Of a stretch of DNA of 39,381 nucleotides, positions 9,843-18,081 are shown in pieces. The stretch spans positions 1 through 39,381 of the forward strand of contig JAEZDR010000063.1 of the NCBI GenBank assembly GCA_023433265.1, given 5' to 3'. A program made the translations under genes and the position numbers. The DNA is from Bacteroidota bacterium. Lineage in GTDB: Bacteria > Bacteroidota > Bacteroidia > Chitinophagales > Chitinophagaceae. Each line of letters begins with the position of its first letter. The first letter of the stretch is position 1. A model generated the notes under the pieces. It was not told where the DNA came from, did not search any database, and saw nothing but the letters and a program-made list of their open reading frames with translations.

Positions 9843-10604
9843 ATGAAGAGATTATTATTATTCCTTTCTATCCTTTATATCGCCTCTCCTTCCCAAGCCC
9901 AGGTTACCAATCAGGATTCACTCAGAATAGCAGATGCTACGAGTGCATTGCCTCCTAAAAAACCCAAACTTGGTGCGAGAGCTAACGACCATGTTATGCT
10001 TCAGTTCGGTGTGGCAAGCCTCGGCAGCGTTCCCGATAGCATGAAAACAAGCGGTTTTTCAAGGTTTTTCAACTTCTATGTGATGATTGATAAGCCTTTC
10101 AAGAATAGCCCTAAGTTCAGCTTTGCTTTTGGTGGCGGTATTGGTACAGACAACTATTACTTCAAGAACACTTCTGAAGACCTTAAGTCAAACACCGTTA
10201 CGCTTCCGTATACAAACGTGGCCAATGCCAACCACTTCAAGAAGTTTAAACTTACTACCATATTCCTGGAAGCACCTATCGAACTTCGTTTTGTATCAAA
10301 CGCAGCAAACTCCGATAAGAGTTTTAAAGCCGCTATCGGTGCTAAAGTGGGATTGCTAATGAAGTCCTACACAAAAGGAAAAGACCTGCAGGATGCAAAA
10401 GGTAATAGTTTGTATGGCAGTAAATACATAGCGAAAGAAATAGATAAAAGTTTCCTTAATGGAACCCGCCTCGCCCTTACGGGTCGTATGGGATATGGCA
10501 ACTTTACACTGTCCGGAACATGGCAGGTTAGCAGCTTCCTCAGGGAGAATGCCGGCCCGGACATCAGGCCCTTCAATGTGGGCTTAACGGTAAGTGGACT
10601 CTAG
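9843..10604 (+). CDS. PorT-like outer-membrane beta-barrel protein
   Basis: 253 residues with a clear signal peptide (MKRLLLFLSILYIASPSQAQ, cleavage near residue 20). The mature part alternates hydrophobic and polar residues and is glycine- and aromatic-rich in the pattern of barrel strands, for example FSFAFGGGIGTDNYYF and GRMGYGNFTLSGTW. The PorT/outer-membrane beta-barrel assignment is by overall pattern; the function is unknown. It is monocistronic: its own -7 box is at 9801 and a terminator follows at 10630. Confidence 0.7.
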   Translation: MKRLLLFLSILYIASPSQAQVTNQDSLRIADATSALPPKKPKLGARANDHVMLQFGVASLGSVPDSMKTSGFSRFFNFYVMIDKPFKNSPKFSFAFGGGIGTDNYYFKNTSEDLKSNTVTLPYTNVANANHFKKFKLTTIFLEAPIELRFVSNAANSDKSFKAAIGAKVGLLMKSYTKGKDLQDAKGNSLYGSKYIAKEIDKSFLNGTRLALTGRMGYGNFTLSGTWQVSSFLRENAGPDIRPFNVGLTVSGL

Positions 10605-10629
10605 GTTATTGTACGATATTTGAATGAAT

Positions 10630-10657
10630 ACTCCCGTGGTTTACAGCGGGAGTTTTT
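10630..10657 (+). terminator. Rho-independent terminator after the PorT-like gene
   Basis: Perfect arms ACTCCCG and CGGGAGT around a 10-base loop, followed by TTTTTATTTT. It lies 25 bases past the stop at 10604. Confidence 0.85.
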
Positions 10658-10683
10658 ATTTTGCACCTTAAACAAGTAATACT

Positions 10684-11922
10684 TTGTTAGAAAAACAGTC
10701 GAAACTGCAGCAGGAAGAACGAGCGGTGCTTGTAGGCGTTATTCAAAAAGAACAGACGGAGTTCCAGGTACAGGATTACCTTGACGAATTGGCGTTCCTC
10801 GCAGAAACGGCAGGTGCAACAGCAGTCAAGCGCTTTATGCAAAAACTGGCGCACCCCGACAGCCGGACTTTCGTAGGCAAGGGTAAATTGGAAGAGATTA
10901 GGAGCTACGTTGAAAGACACAACAGCACAGTAGTCATATTTGATGATGAACTTACAGGATCACAGATAGCAAACATCGAGAAAGTACTGAACGTTAAAAC
11001 AATAGACCGCAGCGACCTTATTCTTGACATTTTCGCCAGCAGGGCAAGAACAGCGCAGGCCAAGGTGCAGGTTGAACTTGCGCAGTATCAATACCTGCTT
11101 CCCAGGCTAAAAGGAATGTGGAAGCACCTTGAGCGGCAAGGAGGCGGTATTGGAACGAGAGGACCGGGGGAAACGGAAATTGAAACCGACAGGCGTATTG
11201 TAAAAGACAAAATAAGCCTGCTAAGGAAGCGCCTTCAGGAAATAGACAAACAGGCTTTTACCCAGCGGAAGGAAAGAGGTGAGTTAATTCGCGTTTCCCT
11301 TGTGGGTTATACCAACGTTGGAAAGAGTACGCTCATGAACGTTTTGAGTAAGAGTGAGGTTTTCGCAGAAAATAAACTGTTTGCTACACTTGATACCACC
11401 ACCCGGAAGGTTGTTTACGAAAACACACCCTTTCTTTTAAGCGATACGGTGGGTTTCATCAGGAAGTTGCCGCACCACCTTGTGGAAAGCTTCAAGAGTA
11501 CGCTGGATGAGGTTCGTGAAGCAGATATCCTGTTGCATGTAGTGGATATCAGCCACCCTCAGCATGAAGACCACATAGCTGTTGTTAATCATACCCTGCA
11601 GGACTTAAAGGCTTTTGATAAGCCGATACTCATGGTGTTTAACAAGATGGACTTGTATGCCGAAAGAAACTTTGACGAGTGGCTGGAAACTGATGTGAAG
11701 CAACAACTGGTGTCGGACCTGGAGGCTAAATGGCAAAGGGAAACGAATGATAATGCAGTGTTCACTTCTGCTACAGAACGCTTGAATGTGGATGGATTGA
11801 GAGCTAAAATACTTGATAAAGTTAGACAAATGTACAAGGTGCGCTATCCCTACCGCACCGAATTCCTATACAATGAAAACAACTCGCTGGACGAAAATAG
11901 CGGAGACGCTGGAGGAGATTGA
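10684..11922 (+). CDS. hflX: GTPase HflX
   Basis: 412 residues. The N-terminal HflX domain has the family stretch FVGKGKLEEI, a long helical linker with RGPGETEIETDRR, then the G domain: G1 GYTNVGKSTL, G3 SDTVGFIRKLPHHLVESF and G4 NKMD. HflX binds the large ribosomal subunit and rescues or splits stalled 70S ribosomes. The only reasonable start is a TTG codon at 10684; the first in-frame ATG (residue 52) would remove conserved sequence. The C-terminal tail is short and acidic. The last 50 bases overlap the start of the Rieske protein gene. Confidence 0.94.
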   Translation: MLEKQSKLQQEERAVLVGVIQKEQTEFQVQDYLDELAFLAETAGATAVKRFMQKLAHPDSRTFVGKGKLEEIRSYVERHNSTVVIFDDELTGSQIANIEKVLNVKTIDRSDLILDIFASRARTAQAKVQVELAQYQYLLPRLKGMWKHLERQGGGIGTRGPGETEIETDRRIVKDKISLLRKRLQEIDKQAFTQRKERGELIRVSLVGYTNVGKSTLMNVLSKSEVFAENKLFATLDTTTRKVVYENTPFLLSDTVGFIRKLPHHLVESFKSTLDEVREADILLHVVDISHPQHEDHIAVVNHTLQDLKAFDKPILMVFNKMDLYAERNFDEWLETDVKQQLVSDLEAKWQRETNDNAVFTSATERLNVDGLRAKILDKVRQMYKVRYPYRTEFLYNENNSLDENSGDAGGD

Positions 11923-12214
11923 TTTTATCAACAACCTTGCTGTAGTAGAGGTGGACGGTAAGAAGCTTTCCCTCGGCTGGCAAGACGAAAAGCTCTTCGC
12001 ATTTGCTTATAAATGTCCTCATGCCGGTGGGGTGTTGACTGATGGTTATATAGACGCACTCGGCAATGTGGTCTGTCCTTTACATCGTTACAAGTTCTGC
12101 ATGTCAAATGGAAGGAATGTTTCGGGCGAAGGCTACTACCTCAAAACTTACCCTGTAGAACTGCGCGAAGACGGGATCTATGTTGGCTTTAGTATAAGCT
12201 CCTTGCTAGGATAG
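11873..12214 (+). CDS. Rieske [2Fe-2S] ferredoxin-type protein
   Basis: 113 residues from the ATG at 11873, which overlaps hflX by 50 bases; a longer frame to 11813 adds only an hflX-antiphase leader. The cluster ligands are visible as Cys48-Pro-His50 (YKCPHAGG) and Cys68-Pro-Leu-His71 (VVCPLHRYKF), the standard CxH...CxxH pattern. There is no signal peptide or extra domain, so it resembles NirD-like or small cytosolic Rieske ferredoxins that pass electrons to an oxygenase or reductase. No such partner is adjacent. Translational coupling to hflX is likely from the overlap. Confidence 0.88.
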   Translation: MKTTRWTKIAETLEEIDFINNLAVVEVDGKKLSLGWQDEKLFAFAYKCPHAGGVLTDGYIDALGNVVCPLHRYKFCMSNGRNVSGEGYYLKTYPVELREDGIYVGFSISSLLG

Positions 12215-12365
12215 TTTTTTTAAAACAGCCCCTCAGCCGGCAGGGTGCTACCATTTATCATCACTTAAATCATTAGGTTAAACCTGCGGCCAATCCCCGG
12301 CGCGTCGTAAAAAGTGTAGTAAGAGCGTGCATTACAGGTACTGGAAAAAAATATTTTACTGTATG

Positions 12366-12407
12366 CTTTGAAATGCAAAGTAAATCCTTAACTTTGTAAT
12401 TCAAAGT
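12366..12407 (+). promoter_or_regulatory. Promoter overlapped by two palindromic operators
   Basis: Two palindromes, CTTTG-N5-CAAAG (12366-12380) and ACTTTG-N5-CAAAGT (12391-12407), have centres 26 bases apart. The promoter is embedded in them: TTG (12368-12370), an 18-base spacer, and the exact -7 box TAACTTTG (12389-12396). A protein bound at both sites would cover both promoter elements, so repression is the simplest reading. The regulator is not encoded next door. The three small membrane genes at 12442-13364 lie downstream. Confidence 0.65.
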
Positions 12408-12441
12408 ACTTTCAAGCATTAAAGTAAATAATACTACAATT

Positions 12442-12759
12442 ATGGACAACCGCAGTATCAATGTTTCAAAAAGCTCCGGATTTGTTGCAACTGAAGCTTT
12501 AGGATATTTCCTGTTTTGTTTGTTCGTTGCCATAGGTATCATCAACGTTTTTTGGGGGAACGATGTAGGTTTCGGCATTTTCATCGTTTTACTATCGCTT
12601 ATTTTTCTTCCCGGCACCAGCAGGCTCGTTAAAACAATCACCGGCTACCGTATCCATTGGGCGGTAAAGTTGTTTGTTGCATTATTTATCTTATGGGCTG
12701 CTTTAGGTGTTGGAGAACTCTTTGACAAAATTGAAATGATGACAAAACAACTAAGCTAA
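12442..12759 (+). CDS. Small hydrophobic membrane protein (paralogue of the gene at 13092)
   Basis: 105 residues with three hydrophobic segments (about 20-40, 45-60 and 72-92). The C-terminal half, HWAVKLFVALFILWAALGV then GELFDKIEMM, resembles HWSFKLILAVVLVMFTLGV then SDLGDMIDKL of the protein at 13092, so the two look like diverged duplicates. No named family or function is recognised. It is first of three small membrane genes under the palindrome-covered promoter at 12366. The conserved acidic end after the last helix may be functionally relevant. Confidence 0.7.
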   Translation: MDNRSINVSKSSGFVATEALGYFLFCLFVAIGIINVFWGNDVGFGIFIVLLSLIFLPGTSRLVKTITGYRIHWAVKLFVALFILWAALGVGELFDKIEMMTKQLS

Positions 12760-12790
12760 TTTCATTTTACAACCAATAAATACATCAATT

Positions 12791-13081
12791 ATGACAATGC
12801 AGGACAAAAGGCTGATGGCCATCGTTATTACAGCCTTCGTGATTTTATCCATCCCTTTCTTCGCCATGCAGTTTACAAACGAAGTGGATTGGGACGGGCG
12901 TGACTTTCTTATTATGGGAGTACTGCTGTTAGGAACAGGATTATCCATAGAGTGGATGCTGAGAAGAGTAAAAGATAATTGGAAACGCTTGCTCTATGCA
13001 GGGGTAATCCTTTTTATACTCTTTCTCATTTGGGCAGAATTGGCAGTTGGTATTTTTGGATCACCATTCGCGGGCAGCTAA
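12791..13081 (+). CDS. Small membrane protein, unknown function
   Basis: 96 residues with three predicted helices: about 9-27 (AIVITAFVILSIPFFAMQF), 39-56 and 65-88, and a basic loop RRVKDNWKRLL. It is not obviously related to its two neighbours in sequence, though similar in size and character. It lies 31 bases after the first small gene and 10 before the third, so the three probably form one operon. Confidence 0.68.
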   Translation: MTMQDKRLMAIVITAFVILSIPFFAMQFTNEVDWDGRDFLIMGVLLLGTGLSIEWMLRRVKDNWKRLLYAGVILFILFLIWAELAVGIFGSPFAGS

Positions 13082-13091
13082 ATATTAAGAT

Positions 13092-13364
13092 ATGACTATA
13101 ACACTAAAATGGCTAGATTGGGTAAGCTGGGTATTTGCCTTGTTACTTATCCTTGCAGGAATTATGAATATGATCTATGTGCATATGGGATTAGGTTTAA
13201 TATACCTGTTCATCTCATTGCTGTATACGCCTACGGTTTATCAAAATTATCTGCCTAAAGTACATCCCGCCCTGCATTGGTCCTTCAAACTTATTCTTGC
13301 TGTAGTGCTTGTAATGTTTACGTTGGGTGTGAGTGATCTAGGCGATATGATTGACAAATTGTAA
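13092..13364 (+). CDS. Small hydrophobic membrane protein (paralogue of the gene at 12442)
   Basis: 90 residues, three hydrophobic segments (about 10-30, 33-48 and 62-80), ending in the acidic stretch SDLGDMIDKL. It aligns by eye with the protein at 12442 over the last two helices. It is last in the three-gene operon and is followed by an overlapping hairpin terminator region at 13389-13431. Confidence 0.68.
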   Translation: MTITLKWLDWVSWVFALLLILAGIMNMIYVHMGLGLIYLFISLLYTPTVYQNYLPKVHPALHWSFKLILAVVLVMFTLGVSDLGDMIDKL

Positions 13365-13388
13365 ACAAGCATAAACATTTCTATTCGG

Positions 13389-13431
13389 GCAGTTGTAAAC
13401 AGGTACGACTGCTTTTTTTCCGTACCTGTTT
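13389..13431. terminator. Overlapping bidirectional terminator hairpins
   Basis: Two mutually exclusive hairpins share sequence. GCAGT (13389-13393) pairs with ACTGC just before a run of T and would stop plus-strand transcription. AAACAGGTACG (13397-13407) pairs perfectly with CGTACCTGTTT (13421-13431) and reads well in both directions. The site lies between the converging genes ending at 13364 and 13454. Confidence 0.75.
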
Positions 13432-13453
13432 CAATTTTTGCCGCACGGCTACT

Positions 13454-14752
13454 TCATCGCAGGCTTTCGTTCTTTACCTTTTCGAGGCATTCCTGTAACA
13501 TCTCAAGAGTAAGATCTATTTCTTTTTTGTGTGTCCGGTTGCTTACGATTGCGCAGCGCAGCCACACTTTTCCGTCAATTACCGTAGAAGACAGGAACAC
13601 CCTGCCATCCCTGTGCGTCGCATTGATAAGCCGTTTATTGATTTTATCCCCTTGTTCTGGATAAGGGAAGATGGAAACTGTTAGATCGGGCCATGGACCT
13701 TTCTCGTATCCCATCCCACCTATCTTCTCGTAGAAATAGTGGCTTAACGCAATCTTTTCCCTAAGGCACTCCCTGAAAGCAGCAACACCGTGCAATTGCA
13801 ATGGAAGCCACATTCTGAGTGCACGATTGGGCCTCGATAACTCCACGCCAGTATCGGCCGGGCTAATGTCGTCCACTGCTTCAGTATCATTGAGATAAGG
13901 TGCATGGGCCGCGTTTGACTTCAGCAGGTAGTTCACATCCTCCACTAAAACTGCACCTGACCCAAATGGAAGAAAAAGCGTTTTATGAGGATCCATTACT
14001 ACTGAGTCACTTTTTTCTATCCCCCGCAATCTTTCTCTCATTTCTTCCAGCAACATGAAAAAGCCACCATAGGCCGCGTCTTCGTGAAACCACATGTCGT
14101 TTGTCGCAGCAATACCTGCTATTGCTTCAAGCGGATCAACGGCGCCTGTATCGGTTGTACCGGCAGAAGCTACAACGAGAAAAGGCGATAATCCTGTCTT
14201 CCTGTCCTCAGCTATGGTTTGCTCTAATTGCCCTGGCAACATTCTGAAGTTTTTATCGAGAGGCACCAGCCTGACGATACATTCATGTAAACCTGTGGTG
14301 TTCAGGTCTTTCAATATACTATGGTGCGTCTGCCTGCCAAGATAAACCACCGAATTCCTTACGTTAAATGAGCAGATTCCTTTGGCATCCCTCGCTGCTT
14401 TAATAGCTATCAAATTAGCAACTGACCCTCCCGAGGTAAGGTTACCATAAGCTGTGGAAGGATACCCCATCAGTTTCGTCATCCACCTTATTACCTGGCT
14501 TTCCATCTTTACACAACCGGGTCCGGAAAAGGCAATACCGGAATATTTGTTTGCAACATCAGCCAGCAGGTCCGCAATTGCTGCAGACCATAATCCACCA
14601 CCGGGAATAAAGCCCAGGTGCCGGCCGGATGCGCTGTTTAAGTTATATGCACGGCTTAAAAGGTTAATTAACTTTGAACAATGCGGCTTATAATTAAAAA
14701 CATGGTTTGTCCTCGCTGCATTGCAGCGGTAAAGCGCTTGCTGCAAAAGCAT
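13454..14752 (-). CDS. Group II PLP-dependent decarboxylase (aromatic amino-acid decarboxylase-like)
   Basis: 432 residues, fold-type I PLP enzyme. Visible features are ASGRHLGFIPGGGLW near the N-terminus, NLTSGGSVANL, WFHEDAAYGG (Asp that holds the PLP nitrogen) and DPHKTLFLPFG with the PLP-binding lysine. The substrate cannot be told; L-amino acids such as tyrosine, phenylalanine or tryptophan are typical. The N-terminus is odd: the family usually has roughly 60-80 residues before the HLGYIPGGG motif, here only about 46, and the first 24 codons are antisense to the start of the AraC gene. No other start codon is available downstream before the conserved region. The gene may be 5'-truncated or start unusually. 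Confidence 0.82.
   Translation of the reverse strand: MLLQQALYRCNAARTNHVFNYKPHCSKLINLLSRAYNLNSASGRHLGFIPGGGLWSAAIADLLADVANKYSGIAFSGPGCVKMESQVIRWMTKLMGYPSTAYGNLTSGGSVANLIAIKAARDAKGICSFNVRNSVVYLGRQTHHSILKDLNTTGLHECIVRLVPLDKNFRMLPGQLEQTIAEDRKTGLSPFLVVASAGTTDTGAVDPLEAIAGIAATNDMWFHEDAAYGGFFMLLEEMRERLRGIEKSDSVVMDPHKTLFLPFGSGAVLVEDVNYLLKSNAAHAPYLNDTEAVDDISPADTGVELSRPNRALRMWLPLQLHGVAAFRECLREKIALSHYFYEKIGGMGYEKGPWPDLTVSIFPYPEQGDKINKRLINATHRDGRVFLSSTVIDGKVWLRCAIVSNRTHKKEIDLTLEMLQECLEKVKNESLR
14669..14676 (+). promoter_or_regulatory. Possible -7 element for a leaderless AraC-type transcript
   Basis: TAACTTTG, exact TAnnTTTG, ends only 4 bases before the ATG at 14681. If used, the transcript would begin at or next to the start codon. 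No -33 TTG is seen. Confidence 0.35.
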
Positions 14753-15247
14753 GAGCTTGATGCAACTAATCTGCGGCTTGGCGAGGTAGAATTGAAAAAC
14801 GATGCTTCAAAGGAAACGCTTGCATCGTTTGGTGCCGATCTGCTTTCTGAAGGATTTGAATTGCTTGACGAAAAAAAATCGAAGTTGATTGAAAAGGTAA
14901 AATCACTCCTGATTAAAAAGGTTCAGTCAGGCGAGGTTGAGGAGCGATTCAGCATAACTAAATACATCACAGGCAGGATATTCAAAGATTATTCTACCGT
15001 ATCAAAGCTTTTTTCCGAAGTGGAAGGAATTACAGTAGAGCAATTCTTCATTCTGCAAAAAATAGAGAAAACAAAAGAGTGGCTTATTTACGATGAACAC
15101 AGTCTCGGCGATATAGCATTTAAACTGGGTTATAGCAGTACACAACATCTTTCAACCCAGTTTAAAAAAGTTACAGGCATGACGCCTTCCGAGTTTAAAA
15201 AACTGGGTGCTTTGCACCGCAAGCCAATCGACGGCGTACAGCAGTAG
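14681..15247 (+). CDS. AraC-family regulator with CxxC N-terminus, likely copper-responsive
   Basis: 188 residues. The N-terminal 70 residues look like a degenerate HMA-type fold with a possible metal site in MVCPRCIAAVK (Cys-Pro-Arg-Cys). The C-terminal about 100 residues form an AraC/XylS helix-turn-helix domain, seen in SLGDIAFKLGYSSTQHLSTQ followed by FKKVTGMTPSEFK. The typical AraC sugar-binding domain is absent. It is just upstream of copA and the HMA chaperone gene on the same strand. I infer that it senses copper or a related metal and controls them. The start overlaps the divergent decarboxylase reading frame by 72 bases. Confidence 0.85.
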   Translation: MRLIIKNMVCPRCIAAVKRLLQKHELDATNLRLGEVELKNDASKETLASFGADLLSEGFELLDEKKSKLIEKVKSLLIKKVQSGEVEERFSITKYITGRIFKDYSTVSKLFSEVEGITVEQFFILQKIEKTKEWLIYDEHSLGDIAFKLGYSSTQHLSTQFKKVTGMTPSEFKKLGALHRKPIDGVQQ

Positions 15248-15350
15248 TATCAAATTACATCGGCACAATTATCTATACATCTTTTCCAAAAGGATGTAAC
15301 AACAACCCTTTGTTTCTATCAGACCTTTGTATTGTTAAAACAGGTGAGCG

Positions 15351-17780
15351 ATGAACAAGGAAATCAATACAATCAATCTTCCGTTAGCCGGCGTCGAAAG
15401 TGAGCACTGTGCTCTAATCGTCGCCAAAGGCTTGAGCAAGGTGCAGGGTATCAAATCACATAAGGTAGAATTGAACAATAACAGGGCGGTTATCACTACC
15501 GACGATGAACTGGAAACACTGCCCAGGGCAGTAAAGGCAATCAGGGATTTAGGCTATGATGTGGATACTGCAAAGAAGACGTTTCCTGTACTTAACATGA
15601 GCTGTGCATCCTGTGCCATTAGTTCGCAAAGCGTTTTGGAAAACACAGCCGGTGTAGTGAATGTGTCTGTAAATTATGCAAATGCTACTGCACAGGTGGA
15701 ATATGTACCTACTATCACAAGTCCCCACAAGTTGAAAACAGCATTGCAGGGTGTAGGGTACGACCTTATGATAGATGAAACAGAAGAAGCGAAAGATGCC
15801 CTTGAAGAGGTACACAGAAAGAAATTTGAAACACTTAAGAAAAGAACCATCAGTTCTATTGTGCTTTCCATCCCGCTTGTGCTCATTGGGATGTTATTTA
15901 TGAATATTCCGTATGCCAACTATATCATGTGGGCATTGGCAACTCCTGTAGTGCTCATCTTTGGCAAACAGTTTTTTGTCGGTGCATGGAAACAGGCCAG
16001 GCACCGTTCCGCAAATATGGACACACTGGTGGCATTAAGCACAGGCGTTGCCTACCTGTTCAGTGTTTTCAACACAGTTTATCCGCAGTATTGGCACAAC
16101 AAAGGCTTACATGCACACGTTTATTTTGAAGCCGCAGCAGTGGTTATCGCTTTTATTCTGTTAGGTAAAATGCTTGAAGAAAAGGCAAAGGGAAACACGT
16201 CGTCTGCCATCAAAAAGCTGATGGGATTGCAACCAAAAACTGTAACGGTAGTGCATGATGGCGGGCATCAAATGGAAGTGTCTATAGCATCCGTTAAAGT
16301 CGGCGATACTTTGCTCGTGAAGCCAGGTGAAAAGATTGCTGTTGATGGAACAGTTAGTACGGGAATATCGTACGTAGATGAAAGCATGATCAGTGGTGAA
16401 CCGGTACCTGTTGAAAAAAAGCAGGGCGAAAAAGTGTTTGCCGGCACAATCAATCAAAAAGGCAGTTTTCAATTTACGGCAAACAAGGTAGGTGGTGATA
16501 CTGTGCTGGCACAGATTATTAAAATGGTGCAGGAAGCACAAGGCAGTAAAGCACCTGTTCAAAAGCTGGTAGATAAAATTGCAGGCATCTTTGTTCCCAT
16601 TGTTATTCTAATTGCGATAGTTAGCTTGGTGGCTTGGGTGGTGCTGGGTGGCGAAAACAGTTTTACACAAGGTTTGTTAGCATTGGTTACGGTACTTGTC
16701 ATTGCTTGTCCTTGTGCATTGGGTTTGGCTACGCCTACAGCAATCATGGCAGGTGTAGGAAAAGGGGCAGAGAACGGAATACTGATAAAGGATGCGGAAA
16801 GCCTGGAACTGGCTAAAAAGCTGAATGCAATTATCCTGGATAAAACGGGAACTATTACAGAAGGTAAGCCGGAAGTAGCATCAATAAAGTGGAAAAGCGG
16901 TGAAGATGAAAAAAAATTATCCGCTTTGCTATTCAGTATTGAACAACAATCGGAACATCCTTTGGCAGAAGCGGTTGTTCGCTATTTCAGGGAGAAAGGT
17001 GTTCAGGCATTTCAAATCGAACAGTTTGAAAGTATTACCGGCAAAGGTGTAAAGGTGATGCATGGCAGCAATACTTATTTCTTGGGAAGCCCTGCTTTGA
17101 TGCAGGCAGAAAACATCAGCATACAACCTGTTTTGCAGGATGCCGCAAATGAATGGTTGGCAAAGGCACAAACGGTAATTTGGCTGGCTGACAGGCAAAA
17201 CACCTTAGCAGCTATTGCCATTGCTGACAAGATAAAACAAACCTCTGTAGATGCAGTAAAGGCATTGCAGCAGGAAGGTGTCGAAGTTTACATGCTTACA
17301 GGCGACAACCAGTTTACCGCCAAATCCATTGCAGAGCAGGCTGGCATACAACATTACGAGGCTGAAATGTTACCGGCGCAAAAAGCTGAGTTTGTCAGGA
17401 AACTGCAGCAGCAGGGTAAAACAGTGGCAATGGTTGGCGACGGCATCAACGATAGTAACGCTTTGGCACAAGCCGATGTGAGCATAGCTATGGGCAAAGG
17501 CAGCGATATTGCAATGGACGTAGCCAAAATGACCATCATTTCAGGCGACCTGTCTAAAATACCGAAAGCCATTACCCTGTCACGTAAAACAGTGGCTACC
17601 ATCAGGCAAAACCTGTTTTGGGCATTCATTTACAATATCATAGGCATCCCTGTCGCCGCCGGGATATTATACCCCATTTCAGGCTTTTTGCTAAACCCTA
17701 TGCTTGCAGGTGCGGCCATGGCTCTCAGCAGTATAAGCGTAGTGGCAAATAGCCTCAGGCTGCGCTGGCTGAAACTTTGA
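15351..17780 (+). CDS. copA: Copper-exporting P1B-type ATPase CopA
   Basis: 809 residues, cation pump of the inner membrane. The second HMA domain has the intact metal site MSCASCA (Cys85, Cys88). The first has only one cysteine (ESEHCALIV, Cys20), so it probably cannot bind copper as usual. The pump core has the copper-type membrane motif CPCALGLATPT (Cys453, Cys455), the phosphorylation site DKTGT (Asp497), SEHPLAEAVV, and the hinge VGDGINDSNAL. About eight transmembrane helices are expected. It lies 103 bases after the AraC-type gene and 31 before the HMA chaperone gene, forming a copper-resistance module. Cu(I) over silver is a family inference. Confidence 0.95.
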   Translation: MNKEINTINLPLAGVESEHCALIVAKGLSKVQGIKSHKVELNNNRAVITTDDELETLPRAVKAIRDLGYDVDTAKKTFPVLNMSCASCAISSQSVLENTAGVVNVSVNYANATAQVEYVPTITSPHKLKTALQGVGYDLMIDETEEAKDALEEVHRKKFETLKKRTISSIVLSIPLVLIGMLFMNIPYANYIMWALATPVVLIFGKQFFVGAWKQARHRSANMDTLVALSTGVAYLFSVFNTVYPQYWHNKGLHAHVYFEAAAVVIAFILLGKMLEEKAKGNTSSAIKKLMGLQPKTVTVVHDGGHQMEVSIASVKVGDTLLVKPGEKIAVDGTVSTGISYVDESMISGEPVPVEKKQGEKVFAGTINQKGSFQFTANKVGGDTVLAQIIKMVQEAQGSKAPVQKLVDKIAGIFVPIVILIAIVSLVAWVVLGGENSFTQGLLALVTVLVIACPCALGLATPTAIMAGVGKGAENGILIKDAESLELAKKLNAIILDKTGTITEGKPEVASIKWKSGEDEKKLSALLFSIEQQSEHPLAEAVVRYFREKGVQAFQIEQFESITGKGVKVMHGSNTYFLGSPALMQAENISIQPVLQDAANEWLAKAQTVIWLADRQNTLAAIAIADKIKQTSVDAVKALQQEGVEVYMLTGDNQFTAKSIAEQAGIQHYEAEMLPAQKAEFVRKLQQQGKTVAMVGDGINDSNALAQADVSIAMGKGSDIAMDVAKMTIISGDLSKIPKAITLSRKTVATIRQNLFWAFIYNIIGIPVAAGILYPISGFLLNPMLAGAAMALSSISVVANSLRLRWLKL

Positions 17781-17811
17781 TAATTAAATATTCACGATAA
17801 ACCTAAATAGT

Positions 17812-18021
17812 ATGAAGACAGTAGAGTTGAAAACAAATATCATGTGTGGCTCCTGCATAGCGAGTGCAACACCCGTACTAAACGAAAAACTCGGGCATAT
17901 TAGCTGGAATGTTGATACGGCTAATCCCGACAAGATACTTTCAGTAAAAACAGACCTCAGTGAGCAGGAAGTCATTAAAGCTGTTGAACAGGCAGGTTAC
18001 AAAGCGCAACCGCTTAAATAA
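17812..18021 (+). CDS. Small HMA-domain metallochaperone (CopZ-like)
   Basis: 69 residues, a single heavy-metal-associated domain with the site NIMCGSCIASATP (CxxC) and the usual C-terminal AVEQAGYKAQPL. It presumably hands Cu(I) to the upstream CopA. It follows copA by 31 bases and is followed by a strong bidirectional terminator at 18033, so it closes the copper operon. Confidence 0.9.
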   Translation: MKTVELKTNIMCGSCIASATPVLNEKLGHISWNVDTANPDKILSVKTDLSEQEVIKAVEQAGYKAQPLK

Positions 18022-18032
18022 CAGGTCACAAT

Positions 18033-18065
18033 AAAAAAGGCTACTTTTTCGGGTAGCCTTTTTTA
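18033..18065. terminator. Bidirectional rho-independent terminator
   Basis: AAAAAAGGCTAC and GGTAGCCTTTTTT form a nearly perfect hairpin with a 7-base loop. It serves the copper operon on the plus strand and the convergent outer-membrane gene ending at 18082. Confidence 0.9.
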
Positions 18066-18081
18066 TGCTTTACTTGATAAG

